Part shown: piece by piece, positions 1 to 13,700 of the stretch
How positions within the stretch are numbered: the stretch's first letter is position 1
Layout: every line of letters starts with the position of its first letter
Assembly: GCF_019649055.1 (NCBI RefSeq)
Contig: NW_026570226.1
Location: forward strand, 2,046,001-2,110,000
Origin: Paramacrobiotus metropolitanus
Taxonomy: Eukaryota; Tardigrada; Eutardigrada; Parachela; Macrobiotidae
DNA: 64,000 bases
Reading direction: 5' to 3'
Notes under the pieces: generated by a model
Told to the model about the DNA's origin: nothing
The model's input: the letters and a program-made list of their open reading frames with translations, nothing else
Database searches by the model: none
Made by a program: the position numbers and the translations under genes

Positions 1-2465
1 TTTCCGGTATGGGATCATAAGCGGATTGGAGAATACTTTTGCTGACACGTTACATTACTAACACACAGTAATATTGAACACAACATACAAGGAATAGAGA
101 GCGCAAATGAAGACCATCTACAACATAAAGTAATATATTACACAAAATTAATACATATTATTATTATTATTATCACTCTACAGTAGCCAATAATATCAAT
201 TACTCTTTACAGTATATAATTGTCATATAATTATTAAAGTAACATTATTAAAGTAACGACAACATATTATTAAAGTAACGATAACATTGTCCGGTTTACC
301 ATGCACCTTTCACAGTATTAGCAAAAAAATTTTCCAAAACAAACATTGTTTATAAAACAGCTATTTGGTGACTAACAAAGGGTTGTGGTAACTAGTAAGT
401 ATGAAGCAAAACAAACTTTGACACACATTCACATAATTGTAATGAAACCGTAAGGGGGAATAAAATCATTTGATACCTTTCCGTTTGGTGTATTAAATTA
501 AATTAATTAATGTGAGTATAATTAAGGGTGCGGCTATTGCCGCTACCTCGCGTCACCTTTTGGCTAGTCTCACCATCTTTAACCACATCTAAACTATTCC
601 CACTACATTTTTTAAATGAATTCTAACACCACCTTTTTGACTATTATTATTGTCACCGCCTTCACGCACCTGTTTTGGCTAGTCCCATCTGTTTGTTGCA
701 TTTATTGCTGTAATGCATTTTTATTGCGACTGCGATGTCTTGCTAACTGCAGAAACATTTCCATAGACCGGAAGAATACGTTGATAAAATTGTTTGTATG
801 CGCTCCACCAGTCCTCAAACCATGGCGGAAGCCTAATGACCAGTGACCACATTTCTCGACGGTTGTACCGATGGATCGCCATATGCATATAGGTCTGCAT
901 TTCTTCCGGCAATAATGTAATACATACCGCTCAATTTTTCCGAAGGTCTCGACCTTGTTACAGAGATTGCGTATTGCCGGTTGCAGTACTAACAGTCTAC
1001 CACTGCCGGCATTTAAATGTCTTAATGTCTTAAACGCTTATTGTTATGTATATTATTACTCTTCAATATTATTACTACTCAGAAGACCCTGTAATTAAAT
1101 TCAGTTACTTGCACAGAATTATATGAAGTGGAATTAGCCAAAAGGGGGTGCCGCAGGGGGGGGGATAGCCAAAGGTAATGCAGAAAATATTAATATTTAA
1201 AAAAATGTGGTGCGAATAGTCAAAACGTGGTGAAAGCTGGTGATAATAGCCACAGGTGTTGCTAAGGTGCTAAGAATAGCCATTTCAGAAAATTAAAATT
1301 CATCAAGTCGCTATGTCAAAATCGGAAATCGAGTATAAGGGCCGGGGCAAATAAATAGTGCCGACAGGAGAAAGGAGAGAAGAAAAACTAAGGAGCGCAA
1401 AGAGCGTTAATGTTTTTTGGAAAAATATACTTTGTTTTTTGTATACGTAAAAGATTTCTTCACCATGAGACCAGAAGACAGAGAGCATTCCAGAAAAAGC
1501 CGGGAAACATGTACAGCTGGCTAGGTAAAGACAGCGATTTCTTCAAATAGGAAAGCTCAAATTTTGACTACAGATGTACTCCGATAAAAACAAGCTTTGC
1601 ATAGTGGTAAACAAAAGGATAAATATGATTTACACTTATGATCATAATATTACTGCGCTCATAGTGCAGTCAATTACAGTGATACTAACTCGTAAATTTG
1701 TTTTAAATACTGTCAAGCACGTACTGCTTCTGCAGTATGGTTTATACGGCACACACCAACTCAACACGCCAGTTCCTATAACGGAAGAGCAGAGAGCTTT
1801 TTGTTGAGTTCGTAGTGTAGTACGTATATCACATGATTGTGAGTTAATTTGTACATGATCTACCATCCGCTAAAATTTTTATACATCCGCTTTCCGTCGA
1901 CAGCCATTGTTAGGGACACGTAGCAGGATTACTTGAGTTATCACACCTATCTGAAATCGATAACATACGTATGGACAATTATCCTGGTTTGCTGCCGGCG
2001 CAAAAAGTTTGCCGAAGACTAGAATTTATGGATTAAATTAAGACATACAAGTTGAATCAGCAAAAAATGCCTGCTCCTCGTTAAGATGCCAAAAGAAGGT
2101 CAATTTTCCAAGGTTATGGACGGATTTCTGTGTTGAAAAAATCGAAGTGGTTGACAATAGGAAAATGGTATCCAATTAGCCGTTGAATAAGTTTTTGAAA
2201 CCCGGTAGCGGTTACGTATGTTTACTTTAAAAACGGATAACCTTGATAAACACACTCCGTTGTAACGCTTTCTGTCGCAAGCTATCGATCCTCTTCGGCA
2301 CAAAGCACCGCATTATCATAGCTGTCCCCAGTTAGCTACCATCCCCAGTTTTTCTTCCAGTAATTTTTTGTTAAATGTTTTCGATTTAACCGTCAAAACA
2401 ATCTAGTGGTTATGATAGCATTCAAAGTTCTTATGAAGTTATAGCTTATTTAAGCAAAATAAAAA
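1..2465. other. Intergenic DNA upstream of the first guanylyl cyclase
   Basis: AT-rich non-coding sequence. The only structure I see is a degenerate foldback-like region at about 525-1290, listed separately. The short open frames here have no recognisable domain, splice context or paralogue. The promoter of the first guanylyl cyclase presumably lies in the last few hundred bases, but I see no convincing TATA box. Confidence 0.6.
525..1290. repeat. Degenerate foldback or MITE-like region
   Basis: The left half (about 525-700) repeatedly shows GGCTATT or GGCTAGT followed by CACC. The right half (about 1130-1290) shows the complementary arrangement, GGTG followed by AATAGCC (for example near 1205, 1237 and 1268). 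This gives an imperfect inverted-repeat structure of roughly 760 bp, as expected of an old foldback transposon or MITE. I could not define exact ends or a target-site duplication, so the element class is unknown. Confidence 0.35.
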
Positions 2466-5400
2466 ATGGATATTGTTCTTTTTCGAATTGTTTTAGTTTC
2501 GTTTCTTCATTGTTATGTGGATAAACGCGTTTTAATTTATGGGCAACTGCAAAGGACTCGGTCAACAACTTTGAGTCCCGATGTATCATTTGTGGATATT
2601 TCTACCGATGGCGGGGATTTAAGTACTTTTTCCGAAGATACAACAACAACCCCGTTTTATACTACGACGATCGTGACATCAACCACAGCATTTCCGGTAC
2701 AACCCGTACCCATACCCGATCCGCGCGATAAACAGCTACGCTTATGCCTGACCATTGAAAGTTCACCATCATTTTTTTATTACTATCGGCGAGTAGCCAC
2801 CGCCATCGACATGGGAATCGAAAGAGCAAATCGCCAAATATTAACCAACAATTACAAGATAGCACCTTATTATAAAGATTATGGAAAAATTTGCTTGAAG
2901 AAGAACAACGCCGTTAAATACGCATTGGAAATGTTTACCGGTGGGATTACATGCCATGCTTATCTTGGGCCAGGTACAGCTTGCAAATTGCAGTATGAAT
3001 CTACCTGTTGTACTCCTATGCTTGTAGCTGAATTGATTGTGAGCTGGCCGTAAATTTATGCATTTTTTTAATTTCTGACTGAAGATTAACGACAATCTCA
3101 GATTTATACAAACTGAAATTGGAAGAGCTAGCTGTTACGTATTCCATGTTGTTTGGAAACTGCGAATGGTGTACCTCGTGTAATGCATTATACGGAAGGA
3201 TTGTATTACTTGCAGTCAGTCATGCTAACGGTTAGCTGAAATTCTGTTTTGTAGCAAAGTTTGTCACAAGTAACAACTAGGGTAGAGTTCCTAAGTCTGA
3301 GATACTTGCTAGTGTAAAATGTTGTGATGATCACACTGCACTGTACTTAGATTTAGTTTAAGCAATAACACTCCTAAAATTATGCTTCCGGATATTAAAG
3401 AGTCCGTTCTGTGTTCTGGCCGCACAAACACGTGTACAAATAATTTTACTCTCATATGATGCATCAAAAGAATTTATTCTTATTACCCCATAAATTCATA
3501 ATTATACCGTACGTGGCAGACCTGGGCAGTTATAGAAAATTGACCTAAAGTTAGAGTTACGAGTTACAGGGAGCGTGCGAGTTACGCTAAGAGTTAAGTT
3601 ATTTATGCAAGAAAACCGAGTTTCGAGTTAAACCGCGAGGTACGCTACCATAGACAATATATAGTATTTTTATGAGAGTTAAGTTAGAGTTAAGTTTTCT
3701 TCTGAACGAGTTACGCTAAAGAGTTAAGTTATAACTCAATAACTCAAAAATAACTCGCGTTAAGTTAAATAGTTAAAATTAACTGCCCAGGTCTGGTACG
3801 TGGTACTGAAGCATGTTTAACTGATAATTACGTGAATTACAGGATGTGGTTATAGCGCTGATAGCTTGTACAACCTGGCGGAGTATCTGCAGGTATGTTG
3901 TGGTTAGTGGCCACTAACGATACATTTTAGTGATTTTACCAATTTGTAAACTGTATAATCTATTAGCACAGGAAAAGGCTCGTAATAGCCTGATTGTATA
4001 TCAGTAATTCATTAAAGAGGTGCACTAATACTCCAGAACTAACACAGATAATATAAAGATAAAGTTGACACATCAATATCCATATCGGTTTACGTATTTC
4101 ATGTTAACACAAAACAGTGTAAAGTCAAAAGACCGGCACGAGTCACACTTCTTGTGTTTAAATAGATTGCAATACTTGCTTGTCCAGCGGCTGGATCGTG
4201 TAACGCAGCTGAACGAGACCAGTATCCGCTGATGACACGCACTTCCTTCACCCACAAGGATACATCCAAACTGCTCTTCCGTTTTTTCTCTCAATATGGC
4301 TATAAACACGTGGTGGCTATTATGGATGATAGTAACAGTTTTTACGAACAGTTTGGTGTTACGTTCACCGCAGAACTCCGAAAGCGTCCAGACTTCGCAT
4401 CGACCATCGTGCAGAAACCGATCAGAAGCGGTGATGCTACCGCGGACACATATGTCAACCTGCTTAAAGAAGCCAACTCCACTGCGCGAGGTAAGTGACC
4501 TTTATATCTCCAAACAAAATTCCCTTTACAAGTGATAATAATTGTTCTTGTAGTGTATTTACTATGCTCAAATGCAAGTGTGGTTCGACAGATTATGGTA
4601 AGTCCAAACAGCGCCTTGACTTATATTACACAATCATGAGATGAGATTAATAAAATTATTATTATTCGATCGAAATTCGTAATTATTCGTCCAAAAAGGT
4701 ATTAAAATAACTGGTTCTTTTATACAGCTAACTGCGAACACGTTAAATATGCTGGATGGAAGCTATGTAAGTAACGTAGAGTCGTAGTTATTTTAACAAG
4801 AATACTAAATTCTAAAAAAAACGTGTTCAACTATTTCGCCGGTTGAGATTGCTTCCTTTTAATAACTGCACAGGTTTACATCGCGATTGAGCTTTTTCAA
4901 AGCAGTACTTGGGGAACATTTACTTGGAGCATGGGTAATGCACAAGACAGAGTAAGAAAAATGGCATTTGAATTTTGCGGTACAAAAAAAGGTAACAGAA
5001 ATATAGCAATGGTTTTTATAGGATGCTAAATTTGCCTATAATTCATTACTATTGGTTGCTCTGAACCCGCAACATACCGAATATTTCGACGAATTTTCTT
5101 CTGACATCAGACGGCTGTCCCGGCAGAACTACAATTATTCGTTTGGCGAATTTGAAGATGTAAGCCGCTGCGGTAATTTGCCTAGTATTGTCTTCATGCA
5201 CATGCATAATAATGATAATTTTGCCATTATGCATGTTATTTCAGTTATTTCATAATCAATACAACCTACAATTTGAATTTATTTTTAGATTGACCCCGTT
5301 GTTATTAGCTACTATGAATCGGTTCTAATGTATGCAGACGTTATAAATAAAATACTGGCAAGTGGAGGAAATATTTATGACGGCAAGCTCGTATCCTCGT

Positions 5401-8400
5401 TATTTCGAAACGGAGCTTTCAACAGTCCTGTCAGTGGGAACGTAAAATTGGACAGCTTTGGTGATCGACTTTCAGACTTTATTATAAGGACAATGGACTA
5501 CGATACTGGGCGATATATGGTTCGTTTTGGTATATGTTGAGTTCATGGCGGAATCTGGAATTAGTCGAGCTGTACTTTACCGTCATTAACTAATAATTAC
5601 AGTATTAGAATTAAAGCCACTGCTTGCGAGTGCGTCTGTAATATGCTGCTTACTTGTTAGGATTTTGTTGCTTATTCTGCTAATACCGACCAGCTAGTGC
5701 AAGTGGGCCCGCCCGTTTGGGGCACACCGGACGGTAATCTTCCTCCTGATAGTCCACGGTGCGGTTTCACCGGGGACGCTCCAATCTGCCATCCTCAAGG
5801 TCAGTGGAACGGTGGCAAGTTTTTGTGGTGCTGCACGTACAGTCGAATAATACGTCATACTGACGACGTAATATCCAGGTCTCTCTGGCGGTTTGCTGGG
5901 AGCGGCAGTAGCGATCCCTATCATTGTTCTCCTGTTACTTTTTGGCCTTATCGGTTATCTAATCATGCGGTAAGAAACCAGAACGCAAACGGTTTATCTG
6001 TGGTTAAGAAACGTCTTGATTTTGTAAGGCAATATAAAGTACGATAAAATATAAATAAACGAATGTAAAGTACGATATGTATAAAGTACGATACATAAAA
6101 TAAAATCATCAAAAGATTAGTGCAGAACAACTTAAGCCGTGTGTGTAGAATAACTGAAAGGTTTTAACTGAAAGGTTTTAACTTGCGACTATGCGCTTAT
6201 TTTGACCATGAAATAATGTAAGGTCACTGAGGAACGAAGGGCTGGATCCGAACTGGTGGCGCATATCTCAGTCTGAACTCGATATTACCGGAACCAAAGG
6301 AAGTCAAGGCAGCCGCATTGCCAGTAGTAAAAAGTCTCTGGTAAGTTTTGTTTTTCGTCTAATAAGTCAGCATGGCTGACCTTTGGTTACCTTCCGTAGC
6401 AGAACGACGAAACCACATCTCAAACAACCAAACAAACGGATGCCACTTCTGGTATGAGTGTCATGAATGGACGCACGGCTACTCTACGCGGAAATGTCAT
6501 TACCATCATTGATGTTGCGGAAAAACGCCGACGACCCAATCCCCAAATGATTAAAGAACTAAACCAAGTATATGTCTAGGCTGCCGTTGTGAACTGTAAC
6601 TACTTACGGATTTTGCATTAAAATCTTTAACAAAGAACGTAAATGCAGGTCCGGGTAGTTACCCATCAGAATTTACAACGCCTGCTGGGTGTATCGGTGA
6701 ACGATGACGGATACGTCGTGTACATCGTAGGCGAACTGTGCCAAAAAGGCTCTCTGACTGATTTATTGGAAAAGGACTCCCTGAAGCTCGACTGGTCCTT
6801 CAAGAACTCGTTAATTAAAGACATTGTTATGGTACTTGAAAAACATTTATTAAAGATAATTAGCACATGTGCATGCGCGAGTAAAAGGTCACGATGTCAG
6901 TCTGGAGTTGGCATAATTTTTTTGCTAGGGAATGACGTATCTCCATGGATCATCTATTGAATCGCATGGGAATTTGACGGCACATACTTGCCTTGTGGAC
7001 AGTCGGTTTATGCTAAAGGTAGTTGCAGATTACGCATTTAATATACAGAGGGTGATTTCGCAATATGCTTCCACTTTATTCATAAATTAATTTTCCCTTG
7101 CTGGAAGCATATTGCGAAATCACCCTCTGTAGTGCGCTCTTCACCCACATTAAAGTCTGTTGGATTTTGAACTATATTGGTATACGTATATCTTACGATT
7201 AAACCAGTACGTTTAAACAAATGTTCACGTGAAATGCAGGTGTCCGACTTTGGATTAACGTCATTTCGTGACGTTCGAGACTTATTACCACCAGCGGAAG
7301 ATGACGACGATCGCAACTTTGATTATCTATTATGGCGAGCTCCGGAACTCTTACGGCAGCAAATGCCAGTTAAAGGAACGCAAAAAGGTATTGATTTCTG
7401 CCGTAGTGCATATGAAGTCCTCCTTCATTTGCGCTACGTTCCTGCCTACGTGTACAACTTTTGTGAGAAGAGGAATTGATTTATAATATTTGCAGGAGAT
7501 GTTTACAGTTTCGCCATTCTACTGCAGCAAATTATTCTTCGTACTGGTCCGTTTGATACACCTGGAGACGCCACCAAAGCGCATCAAACTGCCAAAGAAG
7601 TGATAATGGAAGTACGTAATTAAAGTAAATCGTTGTCTGCCATTTTTAGCCTACAATGTCTATACTGTTATTTATGGAATTACAAAGCCGCCACGCTGTA
7701 GATGTCTTCTAAACCGAGGCCAATAAAGGTCAAATGCAATGAAAAATTACCTAACTGCGGCATCCTCATATTTGTTTGTTAATTTGTCTTATTTTGTGAT
7801 GCAAATTCAACTTCTTGCATAAATCACTTCGTATACAGTGTTGATTTTCCTGCTGTAACTTGTTTTGACGTCGAAGGTGAAAAAAGGAACTCAACCGCCT
7901 TTTCGACCTCAAGTTCCTCCTTCCGCATGTTCCAGTGAACTGTTCGGTCTGATGGAACGCTGTTGGGAAGAGTATCCCATTGAACGCCCTACTTTTTCCA
8001 AAATCAAGGAAGGTCTGAAAAAGGTCATAGGAAATTCCGGCGACAACATAATTGATCACTTGCTTAAGCGCATGGAACAGTACGCCGCTGATCTGGAAGC
8101 GCAAGTGGCAGAAAAAACCGAACAGTTCGTCGAAGAAAAACGGCGCTCTGAAGAATTACTCAGTCAACTGCTGCCAAAGTACGATGCCAATTTGTTTTTA
8201 GTGTTCCTTCATATTTAGGCGATGACATGGTCCAACATAAATATGAACCCAAAATTAAGATCGTAACTATAAACCAAAAATATTAAAACGGTGCTCTACG
8301 ACATTTTACAGATCGGTCGCGGAATCGTTGACACGAGGTCACAACGTCGATCCCGAACTGTACGACAGCGTAACCGTGTACTTCAGCGATATTGTCAGCT

Positions 8401-9756
8401 TCACAACCATTTCGGCTGCTGGATCACCAATGGATGTGGTTTCCATGTTGAACAATTTGTATACCATGTTTGACAGTATTCTTGAAAAATATGATGCATA
8501 TAAAGTGGAAACAATTGGCGATGCCTATATGGTTCGTACTCTGCGTGAAAGTTATTAGTGCGAACAGTATTTGACCTTTATATTTCACAGCTTGCCAGCG
8601 GTCTGCCGGTGCGCAACGGAAATCGCCATGCGAGCCAAGTGGCTTTAGTGTCACTAAATATAAGAAAAGACTTAGACACCTTTAAAATTCCCCACCTTCC
8701 TGACGATAAACTCAGGTTACGCATTGGCCTTCATTCGGGTAAATATCCATGTGGAATACTAGTTGCATTGATTATCATTGCAACTAGTAGTCCATATCAA
8801 TGATTGATTGATACATATGTTGTACTGTAGAATGTCGCATACTTTATGCACAGACCGTGTAATTCTTAATGGAAAGAACCGTAAACGATTTACATAAATA
8901 CAGGATCAAATTTTGTATCTATAAATTGTAAAAAGTGTTGGCATTAAAATTGACAAACTTACAATATACAGATTTGGTTTAACTGACCATATTTTGCTAC
9001 AGGATCGTGTGTTGCTGGAATCGTTGGATTAAAGATGCCGCGATATTGTCTGTAAGGCGATAGTTTACTACAATATATCAAAGCTGTTTTCAAAAACCGT
9101 AGTTAATAAAAGGTCATCAGCAGTGACTGCCTGTTTTATTTAGGTTCGGTGATACCGTTCAGATAGCACAAAAGATGGAATCCAGCGGAGAAGGTATTTT
9201 TTCCCTGTATATGAAGCTTTGCCTTTTACGGATTTCTAATACGCTAAAATTAAAATAAGGGTGTTATAACTTCATTAAAAGAAGGGTGCTTTTAAAACGT
9301 TTGGAACAATCGACAGATTAAAAAGTGCTTACTCAATAGCCCAGTTTTTGGTTAGAGCACAATCCGCATTACCATGCTGATTTGCGGGACAGCGGTGTAT
9401 TATTCTGCTGCTTGCAGCTTAATCCGTTAGAAACATTAACTATAAAATAAATCTATGAAGTGCATATTAATAATTCAAATTGCCAGATCAAACCACGTAT
9501 TGCATTTAAATTATTTTTTTCTTCAGCAATGAAAATCCAAGCCACTCACGCCACTAAGCAGTTGCTGGAAGATATCGGCGGCTTTCAGCTGCAAGAACGA
9601 GACCGCGTTATAGAATTTAAGGTATGCAACTCTCTATATGTGTAAAATACTCTGTATATATTTCTCATACAAACTTGTCAATACAGTTGCATCGAAATTT
9701 TTTACATTATACAGGACATGGAAATCCGAACATACTGGCTGTTGTCCGGAAAGTAG
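2466..9756 (+). CDS. Receptor guanylyl cyclase 1 (natriuretic-peptide-receptor-like)
   Basis: Single-pass membrane receptor of the particulate guanylyl cyclase family, 1122 aa, in 23 exons: 2466-2973, 3843-3892, 4166-4490, 4554-4597, 4728-4766, 4874-4951, 5022-5159, 5289-5519, 5661-5799, 5879-5969, 6223-6340, 6403-6567, 6649-6831, 6929-7018, 7240-7387, 7496-7611, 7877-8178, 8312-8531, 8591-8738, 9003-9051, 9144-9193, 9527-9621, 9715-9756. All phases close. Domains: signal peptide and Ser/Thr-rich N terminus; ANF-receptor ligand-binding fold about 85-515; membrane helix about 519-545 (exon 10); kinase homology domain about 600-860, with a DFG but no beta3 Lys (VITIIDV); dimerisation helix about 875-920; cyclase domain about 925-1120. 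Metal Asp948 and Asp992, and guanine-selecting Glu988 and Cys1060, are present. The usual Asn and Arg of the NTASRMES motif are Gln1067 and Lys1071, so activity is doubtful. First of three tandem paralogues. Confidence 0.92.
3509..3803. mobile_element. hAT-like MITE in intron 1 of guanylyl cyclase 1
   Basis: The element spans 3517-3795 (279 bp). It starts with CAGACCTGGGCAGTTA and ends with the exact reverse complement, giving 16-bp perfect terminal inverted repeats. It is flanked by a perfect 8-bp direct repeat GTACGTGG at 3509-3516 and 3796-3803. An 8-bp target-site duplication with a CAG-starting terminal repeat is the signature of the hAT superfamily. The interior is low-complexity with many GAGTTA/AGTTA motifs and has no transposase, so it is non-autonomous. 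Confidence 0.85.
6034..6093. repeat. Short direct repeats, intron 10 of guanylyl cyclase 1
   Basis: The unit TAAAGTACGATA occurs three times at irregular spacing. A further 15-bp unit (TAACTGAAAGGTTTT) is tandemly doubled at 6151-6182 in the same intron. Confidence 0.7.
7044..7131. mobile_element. Palindromic Tc1/mariner-like mini-MITE, intron 14 of guanylyl cyclase 1
   Basis: Two perfect 30-nt inverted arms lie at 7044-7073 and 7102-7131, separated by a 28-nt AT-rich loop. The outermost dinucleotide on both sides is TA. If TA is the target-site duplication, the element is 7046-7129, with terminal repeats starting CAGAGGGTG. TA duplication plus long perfect arms suits a deleted Tc1/mariner-type MITE. 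The transcribed intron would fold into a strong hairpin here. Confidence 0.75.
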
Positions 9757-10721
9757 CAGAAGGAATGCGCTGTTTGCCTCTTTGCTAGCCGCATGAGAGT
9801 GGGAATATTTTCTTTCGATTACTTTCTGTCTGGATTGCTTGAATTTGTTCTGTTCTGACTAGTAAAGGTGTTTGTTTTAATGTACTTCTCTGAATTTTGT
9901 TCCTGGTACGTACGTAGCACAGTTGGAATTGCCTGCATTTAGAAGTGGTAAACCACTGCAGAAAGAGTGAAGTTTTGTGCTATCCAAAATCTTGTTATAT
10001 GCTTGCCAACTATATTTTTGATTTTTTTGCAAATAGATTTATGAGTGCAGATGTTTGTTTTACTTTCGTTGTTGCCGGTACAATGATTAACAGTAAATAT
10101 TTGAATGCAATTTGTATTAAGGGTTTACGTATCAAATAATGCTTGGACGTACTTGTTTCTTCTGCAAGCCGGAAAGGCCTGATTATTCGACGTTCTATAA
10201 CGAATGACACATTGTTATCGTACATATGTGTGGGAATATTACATATATATATAAACTAATCTACTCTGGCTGTCAGAGTGCCCACTGCATCTGTACTGGT
10301 ATAATTTGGTACATGATACATATACATATGTTACGATGTAGCTCACTACATAATTTTTTTATGGATTAGGCAAACAGTTTAACATCCAGCAATCCCTGCG
10401 CATACAATACAGGAAAAATATTGAATCGAGAAAAAATCGATGGCCCAACAAAAGTCTGCGCGAATCCAATTAAATTTTGAAAGATTTCTTACATAGCAAA
10501 ATGGACGTCCAGTCCTGATTTATTTGCTTTACGAACAAATGGCCGTCGTTAACACCATATAGTCAACACATCATGTCGAGCGCGGCATTTTTTGCATCAG
10601 TGGTAATATCTTGCATCAGAACATTCTGCAGATACATTTTTGCAACCGCGCAACATAGATGCAACGCTATTTGCCTGTTCACTGAAAAATTAGTTTGCAT
10701 TTCGCACTTTTACGAGAAAAC
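9757..10721. other. Intergenic DNA between guanylyl cyclases 1 and 2
   Basis: No gene recognised. A TATATATATAAAC stretch near 10240 could be a promoter element for the second guanylyl cyclase, but it is far (about 480 bp) from the start codon. No canonical AATAAA was seen close to the end of the first cyclase. Confidence 0.5.
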
Positions 10722-13700
10722 ATGCATTTCCTCTTTATTACGTTACAAATTATCGTTGTACTCTTTGTGACCTTTAGCCGGTACAGTAACACCCAAAATA
10801 CTGAGTCGGAAGTTGTTGCTGTGGACGGCACAACGGATGCTTTGGAGTCAGAGGCAGGCGACACAACCACTCTGCCAACTGAATCTAGTGAGGAGAACAT
10901 CGAGGGGAGTAGCGAAGCTGTAGAGCCATCCACAGCGGAAACAAGAACGGCCACCACCAAACTCATTGCTTCAAACAATACAGCTAGCCGTGCCACTAAT
11001 CCGCACCTTGTGCCGACCGCCGCCACTGTCCCCACAACTGCCAATAGGGTCACTGTTTCTACTGCAACATCAGCAGGATCATCGTCACCTTTCCCGGTGA
11101 GGGCTCTACCCTCACCCAGCATTCTGCGCAATAAGCAGATTCGGTTATGCCTGGTAATTGAAAGTTCACCGTCGTTGTTCTACAATTATCGACGCGTGGC
11201 TGCGGCTATTGATAAGGGAGTCGAGCGCGCCAACAAGCAGATTCTAATTGAGGGCTACACGATTAATCCGTACTATAAAAATATGGGAAGGACATGTGAT
11301 AAAAAGAATGATGCAGTGAAGAATGTTTTGGATATACAAAATTCCGGGATAACGTGCAGCGCTTATTTAGGTCCAGGTATGACAAGCCGGTTCAGACATA
11401 TTTCTAGTACTTTGTACATACGATTAGTAACACGTATTGTATCTAGCACGCAGTTTCCTTTGATGAAGTTAATGCCTTTTGCCTTAATGCCTTAATCTGT
11501 AGTTGTTTTCTGCAGGATGTGGATATAACGCAGATAGTTTGTACAACTATGTGGAATATACTCAAGTAAGAACAAATTACACGTACACTATTTAACTATT
11601 TATAAAACATTCGAAATCAATATCCGGCGCCCGAACAATATAGAGAAAATACAAAATGTAACGCGTCTACAGTTAAACTGGTCGAATAAATCTGCGAATT
11701 AGTTATAATTATGAATTCTTTAAACCCCTTTAAGAATAACTCTGCTCTGTATATGTAGACTTCCATTATGGCTTGTCCAGGAGCGGGTTCCAGTAATGCG
11801 GCAGATAGGAGTCAGTATCCGTTGCTAGCACGAGTGTCGTTCACTCACAAGGACACCACTGCATTGTTATTCCGATTTTTTCGAGCTTATCAGTACAGCC
11901 ACGTTTTCGCCATTATGGATACAACCAATAGTTTTTACGAGCAGTTCGGCATCACATTTTCATCGGAATTACGAAAGCAACAAGATCTCGTGCAAACGAT
12001 TCTTACGCGAAATATTAAAAGTGCTACGGCTACCAATCAAACTTACACCAGTCTCCTAAAAGAAGGCAACTCCACGGCAAGAGGTATAATCATACCTACT
12101 CGATCTTACCTAATTAAATTGATAGCTAATATATCGGTGCTTAAATGTTACAGACATGTATATTGACATAAATATAGGGTCGATTTGAATTTCTTAAAAA
12201 GATTGTCTTGATTTAAATGTTACAGAGGTATAATCATATATACCGGTACCTGTAATACCGTCTAAAAACGTTGTACGATAACAACGTTTTCAGACGATAG
12301 GAAATTTGGTCGCTTTTACTAATCCACCAATAAGTACTTAGTTTTTTTCAGTATTCCTCCTGGCTGCAAATGCAACTGTCACTCGTCAAATCATGGTATG
12401 TGCCCACTTGAAAATACCACACACGTAGAAAGGTCAGGCACTATTATCCGAGCGATTTATATAGGTTTACAGTGTTTGTTATACCGATCAACCACGATCG
12501 CTTCTATTAGCATCTTACTAAAATTCACTCAGTTTTTATGTATGTAGATAACTGCACTGCAAATGGGAATGACGGATGGCAGCTATGTACGTTAACAACG
12601 TTATAATTAATTGCTGATTGGAGGTGTAAATTCATGGTCTGATTATGTTCGGTAATTTACAGGTATACATTGCTATCGAATTGTTTCAAAGTTCGACTTG
12701 GGGACCGTTTACATGGAACATGGGCACTTCTAGCGATAGAGTATGCAGTTTATGTAATCAAATTTTCACACTCATGTTATAATTTGTATGCACACGCATA
12801 CGAGTATATAAGTTTATTAATTGACTGTTGAATAATGTCAGGATGCTAAACTGGCATACACTTCCATGCTGCTTATCGCCTTGAACCCCCAACGTACGGA
12901 TTATTATGCACAATTTGCATCGGAGATTAGAGAAGAATCAAGGATCAAATATAACTACACATTTGAAGAATTTGAAAACGTGATTTAATCTTTGTGCCGT
13001 ATTGGGTTGTTGGCAGAATTATGATAGTTGAGTTATGCATATTTTCTCTGTAGATTGATCCGGTGGTCATCAGCTTTTACGAAGCTGTGATCATGTACGC
13101 CAGCATTGTTAACCAAGTGCTAACAATGAGAAGAAACATATTCGATGGACAGTTAGTATCTTCATTGTACCGGAATCAGACATTCCCTAGTCCCGTTACC
13201 GGGACCGTTACCATGGATGGCGGTGGCGATCGGCAGTCTGACTTTGTTATCAAAACGCTGGATAGTAAATCTGGCCGATTCCTAGTGAGTTAGTTATACT
13301 TAAAATTTCTTTACCTTACTTTACTTTATTTTACAATACTTTACTTTGCTTTACTTTGCTTTGCTTTGCTTTGCTTTGCTTTGCTTTGCTTTGCTTTGCT
13401 TTTACTTTACTTTACTTTACTTTACTTTACTTTACTTTACTTTACTTTAATTTAATTTGTGGTTAAACTAGATTTTTACAGGAATTTATTACCTACATGG
13501 TATCCACAAATAAGTTCACACAAACGGGCCCGCCGCTTTGGCCGAGTGCAGATGGCTTTCTCCCACCGGACACGCCCAGATGCGGTTTTACCGGGGAAGC
13601 TTTGATCTGCCATCCACAAGGTATTAGCAAACGGCTGAACAAATTAAAAATATTCACAATTCCGAACAATAAGTGGATACTCCAAAGCCAGAAAACCAAC

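Noticed and set aside
10679-11131. 150-codon open frame on the - strand
   Set aside because: Antisense to the Thr/Ser/Ala-rich stalk of guanylyl cyclase 2; no domain.
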